From the NCBI GenBank assembly GCA_963755695.1, contig CAVWLB010000001.1, forward strand, positions 1 through 64,000: a DNA stretch of 64,000 bases, in the 5' to 3' direction. The notes under the pieces were generated by a model, which saw only the letters and a list, made by a program, of their open reading frames with translations, ran no database searches and was not told the DNA's origin. Origin of the DNA: QHWT01 sp963755695 (GTDB taxonomy: Bacteria > Acidobacteriota > Vicinamibacteria > Vicinamibacterales > 2-12-FULL-66-21). Positions 18,431 through 27,611 of the stretch are shown here, one piece after another. Made by a program: the position numbers and the translations under genes. Each line of letters starts with the position of its first letter. The stretch's first letter is position 1.

Positions 18431-20056
18431 CAGGAGGGACGATAGGAACCATTAGGGGGCATGGCTCGGGGCACGCTCACTCCGCGTGCGGATCCTGGGG
18501 GGCTCCGGCGGTCGCGGGCGCAGCCTCTCCGTCTGTAGATCCGGACGCCTCGCACCTTGCCCGCGAGTTCGAACTCGTCGTCCAGGGTACTGTTGAAGCC
18601 GGGGATAGCGGCTTACCGGGTAATGGTTCCACCGATAGATGCCCGCTGGAGCCGTGTCGACAATGAACGTGGTGGCGCTGCGTCTCAGGTCGCTCATGAG
18701 CCATTCCCAGTGTGCCTCGACGACCTGGCCGTCCGGTTGATCACCACGGCGAACCGCCTCGAGATCGCCGGCGACGTATCCCGTCAGGCGTGCCTGCGCG
18801 AGGACCGCAAACCGCGACGCCGCCGGCATATCGGCGTAGTAATAGATGATCGGAGCGTATCCCCAGACGAACAGAGTGCCCCGCGCGTAGCATGAGTCTG
18901 CGCGCAGAAACCGCGCGATCTCAGCGAACGAGGGATCCCGCTCACGGTAGACACGGTTTGGTGTGAGATACAGCCATGTGTTCGCCAGCGTGAAGCCGAC
19001 GACCGCACAGACCGTCCAGGCGATGAGCAGCCGGCGGGGGCCCAGAGGACGACGAAGGACCTCCGTCGTCCAGGGTGCCGCGGCCAGTGCCAGCGGCGAG
19101 TAGAGTGGAATGAAGTAGTGCGGATACAAGCGAAGCCCGAGAAGCATTGGCGGGATGGACGTCGCGAGAAGCCCCCCGACCAGCACCGATCGGTACGACC
19201 ACCACCACTCGGCGGCCCACGATCGCCAGGCCGCCCACCAGAGAGGCGCGGTCACAATCGCGAACGGCAGCGCGTAACTAATCGCACGCTCGCCGGCCTC
19301 GCGAGCGGTGATGGGGTTTTGCGCGTAGTGAAGATTGTTGGCGACGGTCCAATAGAGAAAGGCATCGCCTGCCCCGTGTGCCGCGAACCAGGCCCAGGTT
19401 GCCGCGAGTGGCACGACGACCCCCACAGCGAGCGCGAGGAGAGCCTTCGGGGTCGTACCGGGGATTCGCTGCGTTCGTCCCGCGTTGACGATTCCCGCCG
19501 CGAACGCGAGCGCCCATGTGGCAGCCTGGTAACGGAACAGGCAAGCGACGGCAATCAACGCGCCCGCCCCGGCGACGCGCCACGGAATCGTCGCGTCCCG
19601 CTCCTCCCGCAGCAGCGCCACCGCCCACGTGGCCGGCAGGAGCATGAGAATCTCGGTGTTCGCCGACAACATGTCGTGCCCGATGAAGGCGGCACTGTAG
19701 AGAAGGAAGACGACGCCGGCCACTACGCCCTCGCGACGATGGCGGAAGAAAGCCGAGACGGCGTACGCGGTGAGGGGGATGGTGACGAGAACGGTCAACA
19801 TATGCACCGCGAGCAGGCCGCGGCCGAAGAGCACTTGTGCCAGGGCGTAATACCCGTAGAGCAGCGGGGGCTTGTTGTCGACGAATTGCGCGTAGAGAAG
19901 CCGGCCGCGCATCATTTCCCACGAGCCAACGATGTGCGCCGACTCGTCGAGGTCGATCACGTCGATCACCAGCGACAGCCATCGTGTCGCGAGGCTCAAG
20001 ACCACGAACAGCAACAGGCGCTGCCACGCCGTTCCACGTCGATCGACGAGTTTCAT
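18431..20056 (-). CDS. GT-C fold glycosyltransferase (family 39/ArnT-like), one frame break
   Basis: A polytopic membrane protein of about 540 residues with roughly ten to twelve hydrophobic segments. The first periplasmic loop carries DLDESAH, the acidic metal and donor-binding motif of GT-C enzymes that use polyprenyl-phosphate sugars. NKPPLLYGYYAL follows, as in PMT/ArnT relatives. I place the start at Met 20056 (MKLVDRRGTAWQR). The last 60 codons are out of frame because of one extra base in GGGG at 18601-18604. Removing it gives PGFNSTLDDEFELAGKVRGV then RIYRRR, a normal family C-terminus. It likely transfers a sugar to a lipid or protein in the periplasm. Confidence 0.8.
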
Positions 20057-20130
20057 GCGCTCACCGCCGAGGCTCGCGGCGCCGCGCCAGCCTCGCACGC
20101 GTCAGGGTATCAAGGAGAGCGTCGTGGGTG

Positions 20131-20395
20131 TCAGAGGGCGTGCATCCGGCCGAGGAGGGTCGCGACCGCGGAGACGAGGGATCCGGCGTCCACAGGCTTG
20201 GCGACATGGAGCTGGAAGCCCGCGGCGAGCGCCTGTCGGCGGTCCTCCTCGCGCGCGAAGCCTGTCAGCGCGGCCGCAGGGATGGACGCGGTGCGTGCCG
20301 ACGGCAGCGCTTGGACTCGCCGGATCAGCTGGTAGCGGTCGTAGGGAGCGGCTGATGAGGGCGGCTTCCCGACATCTCGATGAAGGCAGGAATCA
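20131..20395 (-). pseudogene. response regulator receiver domain, C-terminal remnant
   Basis: The minus strand encodes YDRYQLIRRVQALPSAR, then AALTGFAREEDRRQALAAGF, QLHVAKPVDAGSLVSAVATL and a stop at 20131. These are the end of helix 3, strand 4 (A-L-T) and strand 5 with the invariant Lys-Pro of a CheY-like receiver. Just upstream, in a shifted frame, IEMSG resembles the strand-3 phosphorylation-site context. The N-terminal half with the phospho-acceptor Asp and any output domain is missing. The pattern matches receivers at the end of hybrid histidine kinases. It is a truncated pseudogene lying next to the tRNA-Asn fragment. Confidence 0.6.
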
Positions 20396-20703
20396 GAGCG
20401 TGGCTGTACTCACGCCGCGCCGCTCCACAGCTGCAAGTACCGACGGTTGCGGGCCCGGCGTTTGAACCCGCATCCCTTGCGGACCGTTGCAAGATTGTGC
20501 TGTGTCAGAGCGCGGTGCGAGATACTCTTGTACGCCGTCTTGTAACGTGGCGGGACGTTGCCCTTTGGGGGCTACAAACGGTGGCAAAGGCCCGCAAGCT
20601 ATGACATGAGGCGAAAGCAGAAATCAGCGGAATTTTGTTACTCGGAATGCACGATTCGGCAGTGGCGAGCAACGAGCCCCGAGTGGGGCGGCTAACGCTT
20701 CTT
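20396..20703. other. intergenic stretch beside the attachment-site-like tRNA fragment
   Basis: No gene seen. A GTTCAAACGCC string on the minus strand near 20462 resembles a tRNA T-loop, but its stems do not pair, so I do not call it. Confidence 0.4.
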
Positions 20704-20705
20704 AT

Positions 20706-20756
20706 TCCGCCTGTTAACCGGGAGGGTTGTAGGTTCGACTCCTACCTGAGGAGCCA
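20706..20756 (+). other. 3' half of tRNA-Asn(GTT), likely attachment-site remnant
   Basis: From the anticodon stem to CCA the sequence follows tRNA-Asn. The anticodon loop is CTGTTAA with a mostly paired stem. The T arm is GTAGG-TTCGACT-CCTAC, fully paired. The acceptor 3' strand is CTGAGGA, followed by G and CCA at 20754-20756. The matching acceptor 5' strand (TCCTCAG) and D arm are absent upstream. A 3' tRNA half of this kind is what integration of an element at a tRNA gene leaves at its distal end. Confidence 0.7.
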
Positions 20757-20870
20757 CCTTTCCATAGAAATTTCAATAGGCGTCCGACATGCTTCGTGAC
20801 TGGTGAGGTGGACTGCCTTGGCAGCGTTCGTCGATTCGAGTAGGCGGGGAGGCCAGACCGGCGAAGCCCG

Positions 20871-21266
20871 TCATCGTCCTGCCTCCACCCGGAACGCCCG
20901 CGTACCTGCGGGTTGGCCATCGAGAAATACCTCGACGCTGTATTCCCCTGGCGGAAATCCCGCGACGCTTTTCAGGCTGAAGTCGGTCGCGGCCAGATCC
21001 CGATAAGAGACTTTCTTGGTGGCCTCTTCCACCACCCGTCCGCCGTACATCCAGCGCACGCTGATCGCACCGGACCCGACGCCAGCGGTACCGACGGATA
21101 CACAGATGGTGTCACGCGGCGCGAAGCTGCTGGTGGGATTGGCGATGCTGTTGTCGGCGTTCAACGATCGCCCGAGCTGAATCCCAGTGACGCGAAGATG
21201 GCTCGAGCATCCGGTCAGGCAGGCGAGCACAATCACGGTGCATAGATGGAATCTGGGTCTGTACAT
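20871..21266 (-). CDS. small lipoprotein with Ig-like domain
   Basis: A 131-residue lipoprotein: the signal ends VLACLTGC, a good lipobox, giving a lipidated Cys near residue 20. The mature part has alternating beta strands (TICVSVGTAGVGSGAISVRW, then GEYSVEVFLDGQPAGTRAFR) resembling an immunoglobulin-like or CARDB-type fold. I choose Met 21266 over longer frames because the signal peptide begins there. It is a single gene, divergent from the YCII gene at 21530. The function is unknown. Confidence 0.7.
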   Translation of the reverse strand: MYRPRFHLCTVIVLACLTGCSSHLRVTGIQLGRSLNADNSIANPTSSFAPRDTICVSVGTAGVGSGAISVRWMYGGRVVEEATKKVSYRDLAATDFSLKSVAGFPPGEYSVEVFLDGQPAGTRAFRVEAGR

Positions 21267-21529
21267 AGAGGATCGCCAGTCACAGTTGCCCTTGCCGTCG
21301 GCGCCGGCATGGCCGAGGCGCCTTGGATAGGATAACCCGTCCAACGAATCCGACGGTTCGCAGATCTGTCGCCTCAAGGAAGTCGACGCGCGGAGGGAAC
21401 AACGCCGCAGTCCGTTCGTAGCGATGAAGCGCTTGCGTGCGATCAGAGCGACTGTGATGTCGATCCGCGTCCGGCCGGTCGACAAACCAGTAGCGGCAGG
21501 CACAGGTCTCGGCGCAAGGAGCAAAAAGT

Positions 21530-21907
21530 ATGCGGTTTTTATCAATGATCCGCCTGGACGAGAACACTGGCCAGGTGCCAGGCGAGCAGCTGAGGCACGA
21601 CATGGGAAAGCTCATCGATGAAATGACCCGCGAAGGTGTACTGATTCGCACCGCCGGGCTGCGGTCGACGGCGGAAGGGGCGCGCGTGCGCCTGCATAAT
21701 GGCAAGTTGTCCACGGTCGATGGCCCGTTCGCCGAGACCAAGGAAGTGACCGGCGGCTTTTTGATCTTCGAGGCGGAGTCGCTGCAGGAGGCAATCGAGC
21801 TCACGAAGCGCTTTCTGCGGATCCACGGCGACGCATGGGAGATCGAGTGCGAGGTCCGTCAGTTCGCCGGGCCGGAGTTCGGCCGCGAGGCGCAACAGGC
21901 AGTCTGA
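21530..21907 (+). CDS. YCII-related (DGPF) domain protein
   Basis: A 125-residue protein with the YCII/DGPF pattern: MRFLSMIRLDENTGQVPGEQ, the central VDGPFAETKEVTGGFLIFEA, and a C-terminal helix (ESLQEAIELTKRF). The family is a dimeric ferredoxin-like barrel, often encoded next to ECF42-type sigma factors. Here no sigma gene adjoins, so this copy is an orphan paralogue of the one at 29410. No biochemical function is established for this group. The ATG at 21530 is preceded by AAGGAGCAAAAAGT, a good ribosome site. Confidence 0.85.
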   Translation: MRFLSMIRLDENTGQVPGEQLRHDMGKLIDEMTREGVLIRTAGLRSTAEGARVRLHNGKLSTVDGPFAETKEVTGGFLIFEAESLQEAIELTKRFLRIHGDAWEIECEVRQFAGPEFGREAQQAV

Positions 21908-22150
21908 GAAGTCACAGGACATCCTGTCGCTGGTTGTCGGTCGCCGCGCCCTTGGGACGGCGTCGTTGAGACTCGCGACACATGGGCTGCTCCGGCGTGC
22001 TGCACAGCTCGCGCCGTACGATCCCTTCAGTGATCCTGACGGGTTGACGCGTCCGGGTTTCATTGAACGAACGTGCTATTGATCCCCCGGGGCACGCCGC
22101 CCGAGATTCGGACACAGCACGCGAAGACAGCCAACGGGAAAGGAACCGCC

Positions 22151-22945
22151 GTGGATCTGAAACTGCGCGATAAGGTAGCGGTCGTGACGGGCGCGAGCAA
22201 GGGCATCGGTCTCGCCGTGACGAAGGCACTCGTCGCCGAGGGTGCACGCGTGATCGCCGGCGCGCGCGACGTGGGCGGCGAGCTCGGGACGCTCTCACAG
22301 CGTGGCGCAGTCCACGCGGTATCGGTCGATCTCTCCACGCCGGACGGTCCACGCGCCCTGGTGGCGCAGGCGGACGATTATGGCGGTGTCGATGTCCTGG
22401 TGAACAACGTGGGGGCCGTGGCGCTCCGGCTCGATGGATTTCTCAGCGTCACCGACGATGAATGGTCGTCGTCCCTGAACCTGAATTTCATGGCGGCGGT
22501 GCGGACGACACGCGCGGCACTGCCGCTCATGTTGAAACGCGATGGCGGCAGCATCGTAACCGTCAGCTCCGTCAACTCGTTCCTTCCGGACCCGGCCATC
22601 ATCGACTACTGCGCATCAAAAGCCGCGTTGACGAATTTTTCGAAGGCGCTGTCCAAGGAAATCGGTCCCAAAGGCATCCGCGTGAACACGGTGAGCCCGG
22701 GACCGGTCGAGACTGCGCTGTGGCTTGGACCGGAAGGCGTGGCCGCCACGGTCGCAAAGGCGTCAGGGGTCGACGTCGATACCGCGCGGAAGCAGGTCGT
22801 CGCCAGCCAGGGTGGCTTCGCGACCGGGCGGTTCACGCGTCCCGAGGAAGTGGCGGACCTGGTGCTGTTCCTGGCGAGCTATCGTTCGGGGAACATCACA
22901 GGAGCAGACTTCGTGATCGACGGCGGCTTGATCAAAACGCTCTGA
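22151..22945 (+). CDS. short-chain dehydrogenase/reductase
   Basis: A 264-residue classical SDR. The cofactor motif is VVTGASKGIGLAV near residue 10, NNVG is near 87, the catalytic Ser is in IVTVSSVNS, and the Tyr-x-x-x-Lys is YCASKAALTNF near residue 155. PGPVETALW follows, and the C-terminus NITGADFVIDGGLIKTL is diagnostic of the family. The enzyme transfers hydride between NAD(P)H and an alcohol or ketone. The substrate is not deducible. I use the GTG start at 22151 (MDLKLRDKVAV), preceded by GAAAGGA. It is convergent with the efflux operon 60 bases downstream. Confidence 0.9.
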   Translation: MDLKLRDKVAVVTGASKGIGLAVTKALVAEGARVIAGARDVGGELGTLSQRGAVHAVSVDLSTPDGPRALVAQADDYGGVDVLVNNVGAVALRLDGFLSVTDDEWSSSLNLNFMAAVRTTRAALPLMLKRDGGSIVTVSSVNSFLPDPAIIDYCASKAALTNFSKALSKEIGPKGIRVNTVSPGPVETALWLGPEGVAATVAKASGVDVDTARKQVVASQGGFATGRFTRPEEVADLVLFLASYRSGNITGADFVIDGGLIKTL

Positions 22946-23004
22946 CCGCGCGGGCGTAACCCTCCGTTCGCAATGGTCGGATAGGCGGATCTCGCCGCCG
23001 CCTC

Positions 23005-24408
23005 TCACTGCTGCCATCCGCCTCCGAGCGAGCGATAAATCTCTACCAACGACTGGAGTTCGCGGAGTTCAGCCTGCGCGAGCGCGAGTTGAGCCGCAAA
23101 GAATCGCGTCTCACTGTCCAGGACTTCGAGGTAGCTCGCGGCGCCGCCCCGGTAGCGCATGTTCGACAAGTTGGTGGCGTCTTGCGCGGCACGTGTCAGC
23201 TGCTGTTGCTGGCTCCTGACCTCCTGGCTTTTCCGATAGGCAACGAGCGCATCGGACACCTCGCGAAAAGCCTGCTGCACCGTGCGCTGATAGACGAATG
23301 TCGCTTCCTGGGTCCGGGCTTCGGCAAGTCTGACGCCGCTCCGAATTCTCCCTCCTTCAAAGATCGGTTGCAGCGCGGTGGCACCGAAGGTCCAGAGTCC
23401 GGCGGGACCTGCGAACAGCCGGGTGAGAGCCGAGCTTTGAGACCCGCCTACGGCGGTCAACGAGATTTGCGGAAAATAGTCTGCCTTGGCCACGCCGATT
23501 TGGGCGTTCGCTGCAACCAGCTGTTGCTCCGCCTGGAGGATGTCCGGGCGGCGTTCGAGCAGCGATGACGGAAGTCCGGCTGGAACCTCCAGTGGATGCG
23601 GCTGGTCGACGAGCCGCCGGCCTCGAGCAATGCTTTCAGGATTCCTTCCCACCAGGATGCTGATGAAGTTTTCCTGCTGTTCGATCCGTAGTTCAAGATC
23701 AGGGATCGAGGCGCCCGCGCCGAACACGAGTTGTTCGGCCTGTCGCACATCGAGCAGGGACGTGGCGCCGCGGTCCGCAAGGAGTTGCGTCAGACGCAGC
23801 GAGTCCTTTCGGGAGGCGAGGGTCTGACGTGAGATCTCCAGTTCGAGGTCCTGTTCGCGCAACTGGAAGTAGGCGGTCGCAACATCGCTGACCAACGAAC
23901 TGATGATTTGACGCTGCGCCCACTCTTCCGATAGAAGGCTGGCACGAGCAGACTCGGTGGCGCGCCGGAATTTGCCCCAGAAGTCCAGCTCCCACGCGAG
24001 TGCGACACTGACGGTTGCCGGACTCGTTTCAACCGCGGGTCGCCCGGCAACCTCGGGCGAACGTTGGTTGAGTACGGATGCCGCTGCGTTGACCTCGGGC
24101 AGCTGGTCTGCGCGTGCGATGCCGGCCAGCGCGCGCGCCTCGAGAATCCGTGCCGCCGCAATCCGCACATCGTAGTTCTGCTGGAGCGCAGACCGGACGA
24201 GATCGCGCAAGGCGTCATCCTGAAACGCATCCCACCATTTCTCATCACCGAACGAGGTGACATCCGGCTTGATTACCGGTTCCGTCGATACACCTCTGTA
24301 CACGGGAGGCTCAGGCACGGACGGCCTCTTGTAGTTCGGGCCTACCATGCAACCCGAAGTCAAGACCACGACAATGCCCATCGGCAGAACGATGTGTCTC
24401 GCATTCAT
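23005..24408 (-). CDS. RND efflux outer membrane factor (OprM/NodT family)
   Basis: A 467-residue lipoprotein (signal ending VVLTSGC, then MVGPNYKRPSVPEPPVYRG) of the TolC-like outer membrane factor family. Both halves of the internal duplication are recognisable, including VALAWELDFWGKFRRATESA and, in the second half, GRIRSGVRLAEARTQEATFV with RTVQQAFREVSDALVAYRKS. It forms the trimeric outer-membrane exit duct of a tripartite pump. It is the third gene of the operon, starting one base after the RND stop. Intact, no frame break. Confidence 0.92.
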   Translation of the reverse strand: MNARHIVLPMGIVVVLTSGCMVGPNYKRPSVPEPPVYRGVSTEPVIKPDVTSFGDEKWWDAFQDDALRDLVRSALQQNYDVRIAAARILEARALAGIARADQLPEVNAAASVLNQRSPEVAGRPAVETSPATVSVALAWELDFWGKFRRATESARASLLSEEWAQRQIISSLVSDVATAYFQLREQDLELEISRQTLASRKDSLRLTQLLADRGATSLLDVRQAEQLVFGAGASIPDLELRIEQQENFISILVGRNPESIARGRRLVDQPHPLEVPAGLPSSLLERRPDILQAEQQLVAANAQIGVAKADYFPQISLTAVGGSQSSALTRLFAGPAGLWTFGATALQPIFEGGRIRSGVRLAEARTQEATFVYQRTVQQAFREVSDALVAYRKSQEVRSQQQQLTRAAQDATNLSNMRYRGGAASYLEVLDSETRFFAAQLALAQAELRELQSLVEIYRSLGGGWQQ

Positions 24409-24409
24409 C

Positions 24410-27400
24410 TCAACGTTCTCCGTGCACGGGCTGGGGAGACGTGATGGGTGACACGCCTTTCCCGGTCGTTCTCTCGCGTATCCTCTCTGCGGCCACGAAC
24501 AACACTGGAATGATGAACACAGCGATGAGCGTGGCCGCGAGCATTCCCCCGATCACCGTCGTGCCCATAATCTGACGCGCGACAGAACCGGCTCCACTCG
24601 CGGTCCAGAGCGGCACGCACCCCAAAACGAACGCGAAGGATGTCATCAGGATCGGCCGTAGGCGTAACCGCGCCGCGGCCAGAGCCGCGTCGGCCAGCGG
24701 CTGCCCACTTTCGTACGCGTCCTTGGCGAACTCGACGATCAGAATCGCGTTCTTTGCGGTCAGGCCGATGAGCATGACCAGCCCGATCTGTGAGTACACA
24801 TCGTTTTCGATCTGGACCATGTATGGAGGCAGGTAAGAACCGAGCACGACGCGACGCAGCCAGAGCACGAAGAAGGCGCCGAAGACAGCCACTGGCGTGC
24901 TCAACAACACGCTGAACGGCAAAGTCCAGCTCTCGTAAAGAGCGGCGAGCACCAGGAACACCACCAGGAGCGAAAACCCGAAGATGACCGATGGTGGAAC
25001 GCCTTGCTGCGCTTTCTTCTCCTGGAACGCTATCCCCAGATAGTCGTAGCCCATTTCGGGAGGCATCGTCTCGGCAAAGACCTCTTCGAGAGCAGCCATG
25101 GCTTGGGCGGAGCTGTGTCCCGGCGCGGCACTGCCGAGGATCTGCGCCGAGCGGTACAGGTTGTAGCGCATGGTGAATTCAGGACCGGACCGTGACTCGA
25201 ATCTCGTCAACGCGGACAGCGGCACCATGTCGCCGGTTCGGCTACGAACGTAGAACTGTCCGACGTTCTCAGCGCGATCGCGATATGCACCCTCGGCCTC
25301 GACATACACCTGCCATTGGCGGCCGAACCGGTTGAAGTAGTTGATGAACGCCCCTCCCATGAACGCCTGAATCGTTCGATACACATCCTTGATGTCGACA
25401 CCCTGCTTGAGCACCTTGTCGCGGTCCACGGCGATGAACTGCTGCGGCACGTTGGGCAGGAATGTCGTCGTCACCGAGGCGAGTTCCGGCCGCTTGCGGG
25501 CGGCGGCGACGAACTTGTTCGTGTTGCTGGCGAGAAACGCCACGTCGCCTCCCGAGCGATCCTCGAGAACGAACGTGAAACCGCCGGAGGTTCCCACCCC
25601 GGGAATGGCCGGAGGAGAAAACGAGAAGGCAATGCCTTGCCTGAGACCGGCGAGTTTCTGATTCACGCTCTGGCGGATGAACTGATACTGCTCTTCTCGC
25701 TTTTGTCGTTCGTTCCATTCTTTCAACGTCACGAAAAAGAACGCGCTGTAGGTCGACCGGGTGAGGCTGAGCAGGCTGAAGCCGATGACGCTGGTGGTGG
25801 ATTCGACGCCAGGCGTCTTCGCCAGTATCTGCTCTATTTCGCGGGCCGTCGCTTCCGTTCTCTGCAGAGACGCGGCGCTGGGGAGCTGCAGATTCATGAA
25901 CATGTATCCCTGGTCCTCGTCCGGCAGAAAGCTCGAAGGCAGCCGGGTGCCGAAGAAGGCCGCGAGGCCGCCGCAGACCAGCAGCAGGGCGAACGCGAGA
26001 GCGCTCTTCCGGACAAGCGCGCCGGCGACGCGCACATAGCCGTCAGTTGCGCGCGCGAAAATGCGATTGAACCAGTCGAAGAATCGTCGCAGCAGACCCC
26101 GGCTCCTGCTCCGCGGCCGCAGCAGCAGTGCAGATAGGGCGGGGCTCAACGTAAGCGCGTTGAAGGCAGAGAGGCAGACTGAGATCGCGATGGTCACGGC
26201 GAATTGCTGATAGAGGCGCCCGGTAATACCTGGAATGAATGCCGTGGGAATGAACACCGCAGAGAGCACCAAGGCGATGCCTACCACCGGCCCCGAGATC
26301 TCCTCCATCGCTTTGAACGTCGCCTCCTTCGGCGACATTCCTTCTTCGATGTGATGTTCGACCGCCTCCACCACGACGATTGCGTCGTCTACGACCAGGC
26401 CAATCGCCAGAACGAGTCCGAACAGCGACAGCGTGTTGATGGAAAATCCGAACGCCGGGAACGCGACGAACGTCCCCACGAGAGAGACCGGCACGGCCAG
26501 CAGGGGGATGAGGGTCGCGCGCCAGCCTTGCAGGAAGACGTAGACCACGATGATCACCAGAACGATGGCGATCAGCAGTGTCTCGACGATCTCTTTGATT
26601 CCTTCCGTTACCGCGCGGGTGGTATCGAGCGCAATCGTGTAATCGACGCCGTGCGGCAGTCTCTGCCGCTGCTCGGCGAGAAGGGACTTGACGCCAGTGG
26701 CCGCCTGCACGGCATTCGACCCCGGCAACTGATACACCGCGATGATCGCGCTCGGCTGTCCATTCAGATGACCGATGACGGTGTAGTCCTGCGCGCCCAG
26801 TTCAACCCGCGCGACGTCCTTGACCCGCACGATCCCCCCGTCAGGAGCCGCGCGGACGACGATCTGCTCAAACTCCTCGGGGGACGTCAGCCGTCCCTGC
26901 GCCCGCACTGAATAGCTGAAGTCCTGCCCCCGTGGTGCGGGCTCGCCGCCAATCTGTCCGGCAGGATTCACGGTATTTTGTGACTGAATCGCCGTGACGA
27001 TGTCGGGCACGGTGATCGCCAGCTTCGCCAGTTGGTCGGGCTTCACCCACAGCCGCATCGCATACCGGCCCGCGCCGAAGACCTGGACGCTGCCGATGCC
27101 CGGCACGCGGGTCAGCTGATCGTTGAGGTTGATGTAGGCGTAATTCGCCAGGAACTTCTCGTCGTACGCGCCGTTGGGCGAATACAGGCTGATGAGCATC
27201 AGCGGCGCGGTGAGCGTCTTCTGCACCGTCACGCCAAAATTCGTGACCTCCACCGGAAGCTGCGAGGCGGCCTGTGCCTGCCGCAACTGCGCGAGAACCA
27301 GGTCGGTGTTGGGATCCGTCTGCACGTCGAAGTCGACGATCAGCCGCATTTCACCGGTCGACGAGTTGACCGAGTACATGTAGTTCATGTTGTCGACGCC

Positions 27401-27610
27401 GCTCATCTGCTGCTCGATGGGAGTGGCAACAGACTGTTCCACCGTCTGGGCGTCCGCACCTACATAGGTGGTCTGCACTTGCACTTCGGGCGGCGCGATC
27501 GCAGGAAACAGCGATACGGGAAGCTGGACAATGGTGATGGCGCCGACGATCACCGTGAGAATGGAGATGACGATCGCGACGATTGGTCGGTTGATGAAGA
27601 AACGCGACAC
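24410..27610 (-). CDS. RND multidrug efflux transporter (HAE1 family, AcrB/MexB-like)
   Basis: A 1066-residue inner-membrane pump with two repeats of six transmembrane segments and large periplasmic loops. The N-terminus SRFFINRPIVAIVISILTVI, the TM4 proton-relay Asp pair in LVLAIGLVVDDAIVVVEAVE and the loop motifs GADAQTVEQSVATPIEQQM are all present. The second half ends with MLIGLTAKNAILIVEFAKD. The family exports hydrophobic drugs and solvents using the proton gradient. Translation starts at GTG 27610, directly after the adaptor stop. The frame is intact over 3.2 kb, in contrast to many neighbours. Substrate range cannot be told from sequence. Confidence 0.95.
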   Translation of the reverse strand: MSRFFINRPIVAIVISILTVIVGAITIVQLPVSLFPAIAPPEVQVQTTYVGADAQTVEQSVATPIEQQMSGVDNMNYMYSVNSSTGEMRLIVDFDVQTDPNTDLVLAQLRQAQAASQLPVEVTNFGVTVQKTLTAPLMLISLYSPNGAYDEKFLANYAYINLNDQLTRVPGIGSVQVFGAGRYAMRLWVKPDQLAKLAITVPDIVTAIQSQNTVNPAGQIGGEPAPRGQDFSYSVRAQGRLTSPEEFEQIVVRAAPDGGIVRVKDVARVELGAQDYTVIGHLNGQPSAIIAVYQLPGSNAVQAATGVKSLLAEQRQRLPHGVDYTIALDTTRAVTEGIKEIVETLLIAIVLVIIVVYVFLQGWRATLIPLLAVPVSLVGTFVAFPAFGFSINTLSLFGLVLAIGLVVDDAIVVVEAVEHHIEEGMSPKEATFKAMEEISGPVVGIALVLSAVFIPTAFIPGITGRLYQQFAVTIAISVCLSAFNALTLSPALSALLLRPRSRSRGLLRRFFDWFNRIFARATDGYVRVAGALVRKSALAFALLLVCGGLAAFFGTRLPSSFLPDEDQGYMFMNLQLPSAASLQRTEATAREIEQILAKTPGVESTTSVIGFSLLSLTRSTYSAFFFVTLKEWNERQKREEQYQFIRQSVNQKLAGLRQGIAFSFSPPAIPGVGTSGGFTFVLEDRSGGDVAFLASNTNKFVAAARKRPELASVTTTFLPNVPQQFIAVDRDKVLKQGVDIKDVYRTIQAFMGGAFINYFNRFGRQWQVYVEAEGAYRDRAENVGQFYVRSRTGDMVPLSALTRFESRSGPEFTMRYNLYRSAQILGSAAPGHSSAQAMAALEEVFAETMPPEMGYDYLGIAFQEKKAQQGVPPSVIFGFSLLVVFLVLAALYESWTLPFSVLLSTPVAVFGAFFVLWLRRVVLGSYLPPYMVQIENDVYSQIGLVMLIGLTAKNAILIVEFAKDAYESGQPLADAALAAARLRLRPILMTSFAFVLGCVPLWTASGAGSVARQIMGTTVIGGMLAATLIAVFIIPVLFVAAERIRERTTGKGVSPITSPQPVHGER

Positions 27611-27611
27611 G

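Noticed and set aside
18452..18600. Basic Arg/Pro-rich C-terminal tail of the GT-C glycosyltransferase in the raw frame.
   Set aside because: Removing one base at 18601-18604 yields a normal family C-terminus, so the basic tail is out-of-frame translation.
20440..20480. GTTCAAACGCC on the minus strand suggests a second tRNA T-loop.
   Set aside because: The flanking arms do not pair and no acceptor stem or CCA follows, so it is chance similarity.
6244..20756. A clearly bounded genomic island between the integrase remnant and the tRNA fragment.
   Set aside because: The integrase is truncated and not adjacent to a tRNA, gene content does not change sharply, and the second boundary is not visible. 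Kept only as a hypothesis in the tRNA finding.
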